Positions 7,863-15,424 of a stretch of 64,000 nucleotides of DNA are shown piece by piece. A model generated the notes under the pieces. It searched no databases, was not told where the DNA came from, and was given only the letters and a program-made list of their open reading frames with translations. This DNA is from Opitutaceae bacterium (GTDB lineage Bacteria; Verrucomicrobiota; Verrucomicrobiia; Opitutales; Opitutaceae): NCBI GenBank assembly GCA_016794625.1, contig JAEUGY010000005.1:1-64000 (forward strand), written 5' to 3'. Positions within the stretch are counted from its first letter, which is position 1, and every line of letters begins with the position of its first letter. The translations under genes were made by a program, and so were the position numbers.

Positions 7863-8827
7863 AGCCGTTCGTGCGCACCGTCCTCGGGGACCTTCCGGCC
7901 GCTTCGCTGGGGGTGACCTATGCGCATGAGCATCTGATCATCGATCCGAGCTTCACGACCCAGGTGACGCCGGACTTTGAACTCTCCGACGTCGACCGTG
8001 GCGTGGAGGAGCTGCTCCGTTTCCGCGCCGCTGGCGGGCAGGCCATGGTTGATTCCATGCCCTGCGATGCCGGGCGCAATGTCGTCAAACTTGCCGCGCT
8101 CTCCCGGCAGGCTGGCGTGCACATCATCGCTCCGACCGGTCTTCATCTCGCCAAGTACTATCCACCGGGACACTGGAGCGGGACGTACGATCAGGAGACC
8201 CTGACCGAACTCTTCGTCGCCGACGTCACCGAGGGCATCGACGCCCATGACTACAACGGCCCCGTGGTGCAGCGCACCGCGCACCGCGCCGGTGTGATCA
8301 AGATCGCGACCGACACCCGCTTCCACGACCGAGAGCGCCGCCTCTTCGCCGCCGCTGCCGCCACGCATCGCCGGACCGGGGCGCCGGTGCTCACGCATAC
8401 GGAACAGGGCACCCTCGGCCTCGAGCAGGTCGATCTCCTCCGCGCGCTCGGCGTGGACCTCCGCCACGTCGTGCTTTCGCACCTCGACCGCCAACCCGAT
8501 CCCGCCTACCACCGCGCCATCCTCGCCAGCGGCGTGCGGGTCGAGTACGACAGCGCCTTCCGCTGGAAACCCGGCGCGGGCAACCCCACCCTCGATCTGG
8601 TCATCGAACTGCTGCGCGACTTTCCCGATCAGATCATGCTGGGCATGGATGCCGCCCGCCGGAGTTATTGGACCAGCTACGGGGGGTCTCCCGGGCTCAC
8701 TTATCTCCTCACCCACCTCGCCCCGCAGCTGCGGTCCGCCGGCCTCACCGAGCCGGACCTGCACCGGATCTTTGTCACCACCCCCGCCGACGCCTACGCC
8801 TTTGCCCCGTCGCAAGGGGGTTCGTAA
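7859..8827 (+). CDS. Phosphotriesterase-family metal-dependent hydrolase
   Basis: A 322-residue amidohydrolase-superfamily protein of the phosphotriesterase/lactonase branch. The complete binuclear metal set is visible: HEH at residues 23-25, a bridging Lys at 148 (VIKIATD, the position that is carboxylated in this family), His 180 (VLTHTEQG), His 208 (VVLSHLDR) and Asp 264 (MLGMDAARR). No signal peptide, so cytoplasmic. Most characterised bacterial homologues are lactonases; in this context a sugar-lactone or related ester hydrolase acting after a dehydrogenase is the most economical guess. It is coupled to the preceding gene by an ATGA overlap and lies 26 bases ahead of the next one. Confidence 0.88.
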   Translation: MKPFVRTVLGDLPAASLGVTYAHEHLIIDPSFTTQVTPDFELSDVDRGVEELLRFRAAGGQAMVDSMPCDAGRNVVKLAALSRQAGVHIIAPTGLHLAKYYPPGHWSGTYDQETLTELFVADVTEGIDAHDYNGPVVQRTAHRAGVIKIATDTRFHDRERRLFAAAAATHRRTGAPVLTHTEQGTLGLEQVDLLRALGVDLRHVVLSHLDRQPDPAYHRAILASGVRVEYDSAFRWKPGAGNPTLDLVIELLRDFPDQIMLGMDAARRSYWTSYGGSPGLTYLLTHLAPQLRSAGLTEPDLHRIFVTTPADAYAFAPSQGGS

Positions 8828-8853
8828 CCTCACCTTCATCTCACCCCGCTCCT

Positions 8854-9918
8854 ATGAAACGCTGGAAAATCGCCGGGATCAATTTCGACCACATGCACAT
8901 GGGCGACCTGCTGCGGCAGGCGCGCGAGCATCCCCAGGTCGACCTCGTGGGCATCTGCGACGAGAAACCCGCGCGCATGGCGCGGGCGCAGGCGGATCTG
9001 GCGATCCCGCCGGACCGCGTCTTCACCGACTACCGGGCCTGCCTGGAGAAGTCCAAACCTGATCTGGTGCTGCTCTGCCCCGCCACGGCGGAACATGCGC
9101 TCTGGACGGAACGGGTCGCCCCCTACCGCACGCACGTCCTGGTGGAGAAACCGTTTGCCGCAACCCTCGCGCAGGCCGATGCCATGATCGCCGCCCTCGC
9201 GCGGACGCGCCGCCAGCTCATCATCAACTGGCCGCTGCGTTGGTATCCGTCCCATGTGACGGCCAAGCGTCTGGTCGACGAGGGCCTCATCGGCGAGGTG
9301 CTGCAGATCCACTACTACGACGGCAATCGTGGTCCCCTGCGGCATGGGGCAGGCAAGATTGAAACCAAGCCGGGGAAAAAAGCGGCCAGCTGGTTCTATC
9401 AGCGGCGGGCCGGGGGCGGGTCCCTGCTCGACTACCTGGGCTACGGCACCACGCTGGGCACCTGGTACCTCAATGGCCGCAAGCCGATCGAAGTCACTTC
9501 GGTGGTGGACCAGCCAGCCGGGCTGGAAGTGGACGAACACAGCGTCACCGTCGCACGCTACGCCACCGGTCTCTCCAAATTCGAGACCCGCTGGGGCACG
9601 TTTTCCGACCCCTGGCACCTGCAACCCCAGCCCAAGTGCGGCTTTGTCATCGTCGGTCGGCGCGGAACGATCTCCAGTTACGACTTCGAGAGCACGATCC
9701 GGGTGCAAACGGAGGCGAAACCCGAAGGCGAGTCGGTGCCGGTTGACGTCTTGAGCCATCCACACCACAACCCCATCGCGTATGTCCTCGACTGCCTGGA
9801 GCACGATCGCAAGGTCGACGGCCCGCTTTCGCCGAAGATCGCCCGGATCGGCCAGCAGATCGTGGACAGCGCCGTGCGCAGCGCCCGGCTGCGCCGGACC
9901 GTGCCCTTGATCGACTGA
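8854..9918 (+). CDS. Gfo/Idh/MocA-family oxidoreductase (cytoplasmic)
   Basis: A 354-residue protein with an unusual N-terminal glycine region: KIAGINFDHMHMGDLLR in place of the common GxGxxG. The rest fits the family: DLVGICDEKPARM at the end of the second strand, the conserved VLVEKPFAATL (EKP motif) near residue 100, and the C-terminal substrate domain with GGGSLLDYLGYG. The GINFDHMH form resembles a subgroup of the family found in sugar loci. There is no export signal. I chose ATG 8854 because the protein begins right at the first beta strand; the leader is CCCCGCTCCT. It is followed after 14 bases by another member of the same family. Confidence 0.85.
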   Translation: MKRWKIAGINFDHMHMGDLLRQAREHPQVDLVGICDEKPARMARAQADLAIPPDRVFTDYRACLEKSKPDLVLLCPATAEHALWTERVAPYRTHVLVEKPFAATLAQADAMIAALARTRRQLIINWPLRWYPSHVTAKRLVDEGLIGEVLQIHYYDGNRGPLRHGAGKIETKPGKKAASWFYQRRAGGGSLLDYLGYGTTLGTWYLNGRKPIEVTSVVDQPAGLEVDEHSVTVARYATGLSKFETRWGTFSDPWHLQPQPKCGFVIVGRRGTISSYDFESTIRVQTEAKPEGESVPVDVLSHPHHNPIAYVLDCLEHDRKVDGPLSPKIARIGQQIVDSAVRSARLRRTVPLID

Positions 9919-9932
9919 CCCCGGTTCTGTCC

Positions 9933-11018
9933 ATGTCCTCCAACTACGAATTGAAACCGGCCGGCGTCGACCACGTGGCCGCTCCCGCGCTGGACTACCG
10001 CCCCCCGCAGCCACGCAGCACCCAGCACCGTCTCGGCTTGATCGGCTGCGGTGGCATCACCGAGCACCACCTGAAGGCCGCCCGCGCGATGGGTGTCGAA
10101 GTCGTCGCCTTCGCCGACTTGAACTTGTCATCCGCCGAGAAGCGCCGGGCCGAGTTTTACCCGCAGGCCGACGTTTACACCGACTACCGGCGGTTGCTCG
10201 AGCGAAGCGACATCGACGTGGTCGACATCGCCACGCATCCCGCGGTGCGCGTCCCGATCATCGAGCATGCCCTGCTGGCGGGAAAACACGTGCTCTCGCA
10301 AAAGCCGTTTGTGCTTTCGCTGGCCGACGGGGTGCGCCTCGCCGATCTGGCGGAACGTGTGGGGCGGAGGCTGGCGGTGAATCAGAACGGCCGGTGGGCG
10401 CCGTATTTTTCTTATCTGCTGCAGGCGGTGCGCACGGGCTTGCTGGGACCCCTGCACACCCTCGATCTCACCGTGAACTGGGATCACACCTGGTGTCGCG
10501 GCACCCCCTTTGAGTCGATTCCACACCTGGTGCTCTACGACTTCGCCATCCATTGGTTCGACATCGTCAGCTGTGCCTTCGCCGGTCGGCGTGCACAACG
10601 GGTGTTCGCGCAAACAGCGTATGCACCAGGTCAGGACATGAAACCGCCGATGCTGGCGCACGCGGTCGTCGGGTTTGGGGACGGACTCGCCACGCTCGGC
10701 TTCAGCGCGCACTCCCGCCACGGTCCCTTGGAGAAACTTACGGCTGTCGGCGGGGCGGGCACCATCCACGGCGCGGGTCCGATCTGCGGCTTGAACCGTC
10801 TCGCCGTGCACACCGCCGCCGGGCAGAGCGAAGCCGTGCTGGAAGGCAGCTGGTTTCCGGATGGTTTTCGCGGCACCCTGGGCGAGCTGCTCTGCGCGAT
10901 CGAGGAGAACCGCGAGCCGCGTCACTCCGCGCGGAACAATCTTGCCAGCCTAGCCCTTTGCTTCGCCGCCTTGAAGAGTGCGGACTCGGGCCTGCCGGTC
11001 ACGCCGGAGTCTGCCTGA
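9933..11018 (+). CDS. Gfo/Idh/MocA-family oxidoreductase (cytoplasmic)
   Basis: A 361-residue member of the family. After about 30 poorly conserved residues comes RLGLIGCGGITEHHL (Rossmann glycine motif), VVAFADLN, the conserved VLSQKPFVLSL (QKP variant of EKP with Lys kept), and a C-terminal domain with HLVLYDFAIHWFD that carries the likely catalytic His/Asp pair. It is the third protein of this superfamily in the cluster and differs clearly from the other two, so they probably act on different intermediates or positions. It closes the plus-strand run; its last 20 bases overlap the 3' end of the convergent photolyase-like gene. Confidence 0.88.
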   Translation: MSSNYELKPAGVDHVAAPALDYRPPQPRSTQHRLGLIGCGGITEHHLKAARAMGVEVVAFADLNLSSAEKRRAEFYPQADVYTDYRRLLERSDIDVVDIATHPAVRVPIIEHALLAGKHVLSQKPFVLSLADGVRLADLAERVGRRLAVNQNGRWAPYFSYLLQAVRTGLLGPLHTLDLTVNWDHTWCRGTPFESIPHLVLYDFAIHWFDIVSCAFAGRRAQRVFAQTAYAPGQDMKPPMLAHAVVGFGDGLATLGFSAHSRHGPLEKLTAVGGAGTIHGAGPICGLNRLAVHTAAGQSEAVLEGSWFPDGFRGTLGELLCAIEENREPRHSARNNLASLALCFAALKSADSGLPVTPESA

Positions 11019-12258
11019 CGGCGCCGAACTCCTCCTGGCGCTCGGATTCGGGGGCGGGCGCCGGCCCGTCGATGGGCAGGTGGAGTCGCACCGCCGCATC
11101 CCAGAAAGGGAAGAATCCCCGCCGGGCCGCGGGGAACAGCGTCGTGTCCCACTCGCGCCGGTACCATCGCAGCGCGATTCCGGCCCGGCGGAGCGAAGCC
11201 TCCATCTCCGTCGCCATGTCCAACCAGGGGCCCACCATCGGCCGCAGCGCGATCACCGTGCGCAGGCCGAGCCCGCGCGCCCAGGCCACCGCTGCTTCGC
11301 CGGGCTCCGCGGTACGTTCGGCCCGGCATTCGGTGTCCCAGGCCAGAGCCGCCCGCGACGCGCCGTCTGAAAGGGCCGCCTGCGTGAACGTCACCACAGG
11401 ACCCGCCCACTGTTGGGTCGACGCCAGCTCCTCCGGCCAGAGTGCGAGGACGCCGGCGGGCGTCAGGCCGCCGAGGTTGGCCGTCTCCACACTGAGATCC
11501 TCCGGGTGCAGCCACAGTCCAACTGGTCCCTCCGGAGCCACGCGCGGGTCTTCCGCAGTCCAGAGTTTGCCCGGCTCCTCCAGGGGCGGCTCCACCACCG
11601 CCTGGGCCGTTGTCGCCAGAAGCCCTTCGGGGCAGTAGCGGCCCTCGGTGTAGCGCGCGATGTTGTCCGCACGAGCCAGATACAGTTTGCCGGGGGTGTG
11701 CAGGCCGGCGACCCAGCGCCACGAGAGCGTGTTCGCCGCGGCATCGCCGTCGAGCAGGTGACGCCAGAAAAAGTCCGCCCCCAGCTCCCACGGAAGCCGG
11801 AGCGTGAAGATCCAGATACTCGCGAACCACATGCGGGCGTGGTTGTGCAGCCAGCCGGTGCGCACCAGCTCGCGCGCCCAGTCGTCAAAGCCCGGGATGC
11901 CCGTCTCGCCCCGGACGGCCGCGGCATAGCCCGCCGGCGGCGACTCGAGCAGGCGCGTCACCGCTTCCCCATAGCGCCGCCACACGCCCGGACGATGCTC
12001 CAGCCACCCTTTCCAATACGTCCGCCAAGCCACTTCCTGCAGGTACTTTTCCGCCTGATTCCACGGGTGGGTCGCGCGCACGGCCGCACAGGTCTCCTCC
12101 TCGGTGATGAGCCTTCGCTGCAGCCACGGGGACAATCGGGAAACGGTGGGCACACCGGGGCGGTCATAATTTCGTTCCTCCGCGTAGCGCGACGCCCGCG
12201 GCACAAACGCATGCAGGCGACTCAAGCCTGCCTCTCGCGTGGGTACGAAGTCTGACAT
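10999..12258 (-). CDS. Photolyase/cryptochrome-like FAD-binding protein, FAD domain at the N-terminus
   Basis: A 419-residue flavoprotein related to DNA photolyases and cryptochromes. Residues about 40-250 match the helical FAD-binding domain: RLSPWLQRRLIT, KYLQEVAWRTYWKGWLE, RTGWLHNHARMWFASIW, and WRWVAGLHTPGKLYLARADN. The helical FAD part normally follows an alpha/beta antenna domain of about 200 residues; here it comes first, and an alpha/beta-like segment (AVAWARGLGLRTVIALRP, ending RGFFPFWDAAVR) comes last. This looks like a permuted order. I chose ATG 12258 because upstream codons translate to non-conserved Arg-rich sequence. Light-dependent repair or light sensing is possible; the substrate is not deducible. 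Confidence 0.8.
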   Translation of the reverse strand: MSDFVPTREAGLSRLHAFVPRASRYAEERNYDRPGVPTVSRLSPWLQRRLITEEETCAAVRATHPWNQAEKYLQEVAWRTYWKGWLEHRPGVWRRYGEAVTRLLESPPAGYAAAVRGETGIPGFDDWARELVRTGWLHNHARMWFASIWIFTLRLPWELGADFFWRHLLDGDAAANTLSWRWVAGLHTPGKLYLARADNIARYTEGRYCPEGLLATTAQAVVEPPLEEPGKLWTAEDPRVAPEGPVGLWLHPEDLSVETANLGGLTPAGVLALWPEELASTQQWAGPVVTFTQAALSDGASRAALAWDTECRAERTAEPGEAAVAWARGLGLRTVIALRPMVGPWLDMATEMEASLRRAGIALRWYRREWDTTLFPAARRGFFPFWDAAVRLHLPIDGPAPAPESERQEEFGAVRQTPA

Positions 12259-12365
12259 GCAAGACCTTACACACCGTACGCCGAGGCGCAAATCCACCGT
12301 CGCGTTGCGCCCCGTGCTCCCCTCTCCCCACCTCCGCACCCGGCCCGGCAACCGAAATGCGCGAA

Positions 12366-12409
12366 TTAGGGACAGGTCAATTGAACGAAATAAGGGACAG
12401 GCAAAATTA
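12366..12409 (+). repeat. Twice-repeated AGGGACAGG motif
   Basis: In the gap between the divergent photolyase and DUF1080 genes the sequence TTAGGGACAGGTCAATTGAA is followed closely by ATAAGGGACAGGCAAAATTAA. The two are imperfect direct repeats and are much more AT-rich than their surroundings. From memory, similar AGGGACAGG strings accompany REP-associated transposase genes in other bacteria; I cannot confirm that here and no such gene is in the window. Confidence 0.4.
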
Positions 12410-12615
12410 AACACCTCACAAACAGTTGGTTATGTGACGGCGAGCTGGTTCCTCGCCTGACGCTCTCGCTCGGGCGAAGGTGCCTTCCTCCGGGTCCCCG
12501 CCCGTCCTTGACCCGGTTTCTCGGATTGCCCCGCCGTCACTTCCAGACCAGGCTCGCCGCGCTCTTTGTTTCCCCGGGCCTGTGCCCCTCCTGGCCGGTC
12601 ACGCACCCTTTTCTC

Positions 12616-13644
12616 ATGCCCTCCCGAAACCTCGTATCCACCCTGCTTCGTACCCTCCCCCTGACCGGTCTGCTCGGCAGTTTGCTCGTCGCCGCAGAGC
12701 CGGCGAATCCTCTGCTCGACCGCTGGGCCCTGAGCCTGCCCAACAACGGCGCCGGCTGGCTGCAGTTGAAACAGGAGAAAGGCTGGCTCGACGGTTCCAT
12801 CCTCTGGGGCGGTGGCAGTGTCCTCCCGCTCTCGAGCGTCACCCTCGACGGCGGTTCCGCCGTCCTCACCCGCACGCGGGAGATCGAGCGCAAGGACGCG
12901 GACGGCAAGGTGGTCCGGAAACAGGTCCTGACGGAGACCCTCACCGCGCGGGCGGATGGCGATGTGCTTCGGATCACCCGCGTGGCGCCACGTCCCGACG
13001 GCTCGGGTTTTGACCGGGTGGAGCTCACCGGCAAGCGTATCCCCGCCCTGCCGGCTCGTCCGAATCTGGCCGCCGTCAAATTCGGAGCGCCGATCACCCT
13101 GCTGCAAGCCAACGCCCTCACCGGCTGGCGCCTGATCGAACCCGCCGCGGAGAATGGTTGGTCCCTCAGCAACGGCGTGCTCAACAACCGTCCGCTTGAG
13201 GCCGCGCCCGGCCAGCCCAAACGGCGGTTCGGCAACCTGCGCACCGACCAGGAATTCGAGGACTTCACCCTCTCGCTCGAGGTCAATGTGCCGAAAGGCA
13301 GCAACAGCGGCGTGTACTTGCGCGGCATTTACGAGGTGCAGGTCTTCGATTCCGCCGGCAAACCGCTCGACGCGCACAACATGGGCGCCATCTACAGCCG
13401 GATCGCGCCGGTGGTATCCGCGGAAAAACCCGCCGGAGAATGGCAGTCGCTCGTCATGACCTTGGTCGACCGGCACGTGACCGTGGTGTTGAACGGCAAG
13501 ACGATCATCGACAATCAGCCGGTCGACGGCTGCACGGGCGGCGCTCTCTGGGCCGATCAGTTCCGTCCGGGTCCCATCTACCTGCAGGGCGACCACGGTC
13601 CGGTCAGCTACCGCAACATGGTCCTGCGCCCCGTCGTAAAATAA
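12616..13644 (+). CDS. Exported DUF1080 (3-keto-disaccharide hydrolase-like) protein
   Basis: A 342-residue secreted protein. Residues 1-28 form a Sec signal (LVSTLLRTLPLTGLLGSLLVAA). Residues about 30-135 are a beta-rich N-terminal region of unknown family; residues about 150-342 are a DUF1080 domain with a concanavalin-like fold, with GWRLIEPAAENGW, FGNLRTDQEFEDFTLSLEV, SNSGVYLRGIYEVQV and the ending GPVSYRNMVLRPV. Characterised DUF1080 proteins cleave 3-keto-glycosides made by Gfo/Idh/MocA-type enzymes, which fits the exported dehydrogenase and TIM-barrel protein about 5 kb upstream. ATG 12616 is preferred because the signal peptide begins there. A REP hairpin follows the stop codon. Confidence 0.85.
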   Translation: MPSRNLVSTLLRTLPLTGLLGSLLVAAEPANPLLDRWALSLPNNGAGWLQLKQEKGWLDGSILWGGGSVLPLSSVTLDGGSAVLTRTREIERKDADGKVVRKQVLTETLTARADGDVLRITRVAPRPDGSGFDRVELTGKRIPALPARPNLAAVKFGAPITLLQANALTGWRLIEPAAENGWSLSNGVLNNRPLEAAPGQPKRRFGNLRTDQEFEDFTLSLEVNVPKGSNSGVYLRGIYEVQVFDSAGKPLDAHNMGAIYSRIAPVVSAEKPAGEWQSLVMTLVDRHVTVVLNGKTIIDNQPVDGCTGGALWADQFRPGPIYLQGDHGPVSYRNMVLRPVVK

Positions 13645-13659
13645 CCGTATCCCTTCCGA

Positions 13660-13832
13660 GGTAGGCGGCCTCGCTGAGGCCGCAGGGCTTGGCGTCGCAC
13701 AAGCGAGGTGTGCGTTTAGTTGGAGGTGGCCTCGCTGAGGCCGCGACGGGACCGCCAAGCCCCGCCTCCGTCGTGCGGTTTCTTCGTGCGACGCGAATCC
13801 CCGCGGGGTCGACGACCCCACCTCCAACGGAT
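13660..13832 (+). repeat. REP/BIME-like palindromic repeat cluster 2
   Basis: Directly after the DUF1080 stop lies GTAGGCGGCCTCGCTGAGGC at 13661-13680, a GTAG tetranucleotide followed by a near-perfect hairpin. Then a two-ended unit runs from TGGAGGTGGCCTCGCTGAGG at 13721 to ...GACGACCCCACCTCCA ending at 13826. Its two ends point toward each other. The same unit occurs at 384-488 (inverted), 41435-41538 and 41563-41667. Confidence 0.85.
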
Positions 13833-13957
13833 GCCTGCTCGACTGCTAGAGGTGGATTCTCATGATCGTCGCAGGCCGACCCTGCGACGACCCCTTCGCC
13901 GTCACCGCGAAACTTTTCCGCGTCTGTGCCGTCATTAGGACAACTCCCCTCCTCACC

Positions 13958-15424
13958 GTGCCCTCCCACGACCCGCATTCCGGCCACGCTCACTCCTCCC
14001 CTCCCTGCTGCGGCGTCTCGACCAACATCGAGGATTACTTGCTGAGTCGCCGGCAGTTCCTCAGCCGCGTCGGCATGGGCTTCGGCGCCCTGGGTCTCGC
14101 CTCGGTGCTCGATCCCAGCCACTTGATCGGCGCACCCGCGGGTAAAGCCGGTGATTTGCCTCCGGTCGGGCCGCTAATGCCGAAGTCTCCCCACTTCGCC
14201 GGCAAGGCCCGGGCCGTCATCCACATTTTCGCCCAAGGCGCGCCGTCTCATGTCGACACCTGGGACCCGAAGGCGGCACTCACAAAGATGGACGGGAAAT
14301 CGATCGGCAGCGACGGCGGTGTCGCCATGGCCTCGCCCTTCGCCTTCAAACGCTACGGGAAGTCCGGCATCGAAGTGAGCGACCTCTTCGCCAAAACGGC
14401 CGCCCATGTCGACGACATGGCGGTGATCCGGTCGATGTACACCGACATCCCGGCCCACGATGTCGCGACGGTGTTTATGAATACAGGGTCGGTCCGCATC
14501 ACCAAACCCAGTCTGGGTTCCTGGGTGGTCTACGGGCTCGGCACCGAAAACCAGAATCTGCCCGGGTTCATCTCGCTGCGCGGAAACCGCATTCCCACCG
14601 GGGGCGCCACCACCTTCGGTTCCGCGTTCCTGCCCGGTGTCTATCAGGGCACGAGCGTCAATACGACCGCGGCGAGCGTGCAGCAGATGATCCAGAACAT
14701 CCGCAACGCCTACGTGACGAAGGCGGAACAGCGCCGCCAGCTCGACTTTGTCCACCAGCTGAACGAGCTGCACTCCCAGAACCTCGCCCGCGACGCCGCC
14801 CTCGAATCGCGTCTCGAGACCTACGAGATCGCCTTCCGCATGCAAACGGAGGCGACCGATGTCTTCGACATCAACAAGGAGCCCGCCGATGTGCGCGCCG
14901 CGTACGGTGCGACCCAGCAGGGCAAACAACTGCTCATCGCCCGCCGTCTGGTCGAGCGCGGTGTGCGTTTCGTCCAGGTCTGGCACGACGGTTGGGACCA
15001 CCATCAGGACCTCGAGGATCGCATCACGACCAAGGCCGGCGAAATCGACCAACCGCTCGCCGCGCTTATGGCCGACCTCAAGCAGCGCGGATTGCTCGAC
15101 TCCACCCTTGTGGTGTGGGGCGGTGAATTCGGCCGCAAGCCCACCCGCGACCGCAACGGCGGCGACAACCCGGGCCGCGATCACAACGCCAAGGCCTTCA
15201 GCATCTGGATGGCCGGCGGCGGGGTGAAGGGCGGTACGGTCCACGGAGCCACCGACGAATTCGGCGGCGCCGCCGTAAAGGACAAGGTCCACGTGCACGA
15301 CCTGCACGCCACCATTCTCCATTGTCTCGGCTTTGATCACAAGAAACTCACCTACCGCTACAACGGTCGCGATTTCCGGCTGACCGACGTCGCGGGCAAC
15401 CTCGTCCGTCCGGTGCTCGCATGA
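13958..15424 (+). CDS. DUF1501-domain protein (Tat-exported)
   Basis: A 488-residue member of the DUF1501 family, related to sulfatase/alkaline-phosphatase folds and nearly confined to Planctomycetota, Verrucomicrobiota and a few others. A twin-arginine motif (SRRQFLSRVGMGFGALGLAS) is at residues 30-49. The body has IHIFAQGAPSHVDTWDPK, TIPAHDVATV-like and WGGEFGRKPTRD, which are family hallmarks. I prefer GTG 13958, which follows a CCCCTCCTCACC leader, over an ATG at 13862 that would place 32 odd residues ahead of the signal. The gene overlaps the cytochrome gene by ATGA and the pair is a recurring operon in these phyla. Function is unknown; a role at the cell surface in polysaccharide or sulfated-compound use is often proposed. 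Confidence 0.85.
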   Translation: MPSHDPHSGHAHSSPPCCGVSTNIEDYLLSRRQFLSRVGMGFGALGLASVLDPSHLIGAPAGKAGDLPPVGPLMPKSPHFAGKARAVIHIFAQGAPSHVDTWDPKAALTKMDGKSIGSDGGVAMASPFAFKRYGKSGIEVSDLFAKTAAHVDDMAVIRSMYTDIPAHDVATVFMNTGSVRITKPSLGSWVVYGLGTENQNLPGFISLRGNRIPTGGATTFGSAFLPGVYQGTSVNTTAASVQQMIQNIRNAYVTKAEQRRQLDFVHQLNELHSQNLARDAALESRLETYEIAFRMQTEATDVFDINKEPADVRAAYGATQQGKQLLIARRLVERGVRFVQVWHDGWDHHQDLEDRITTKAGEIDQPLAALMADLKQRGLLDSTLVVWGGEFGRKPTRDRNGGDNPGRDHNAKAFSIWMAGGGVKGGTVHGATDEFGGAAVKDKVHVHDLHATILHCLGFDHKKLTYRYNGRDFRLTDVAGNLVRPVLA

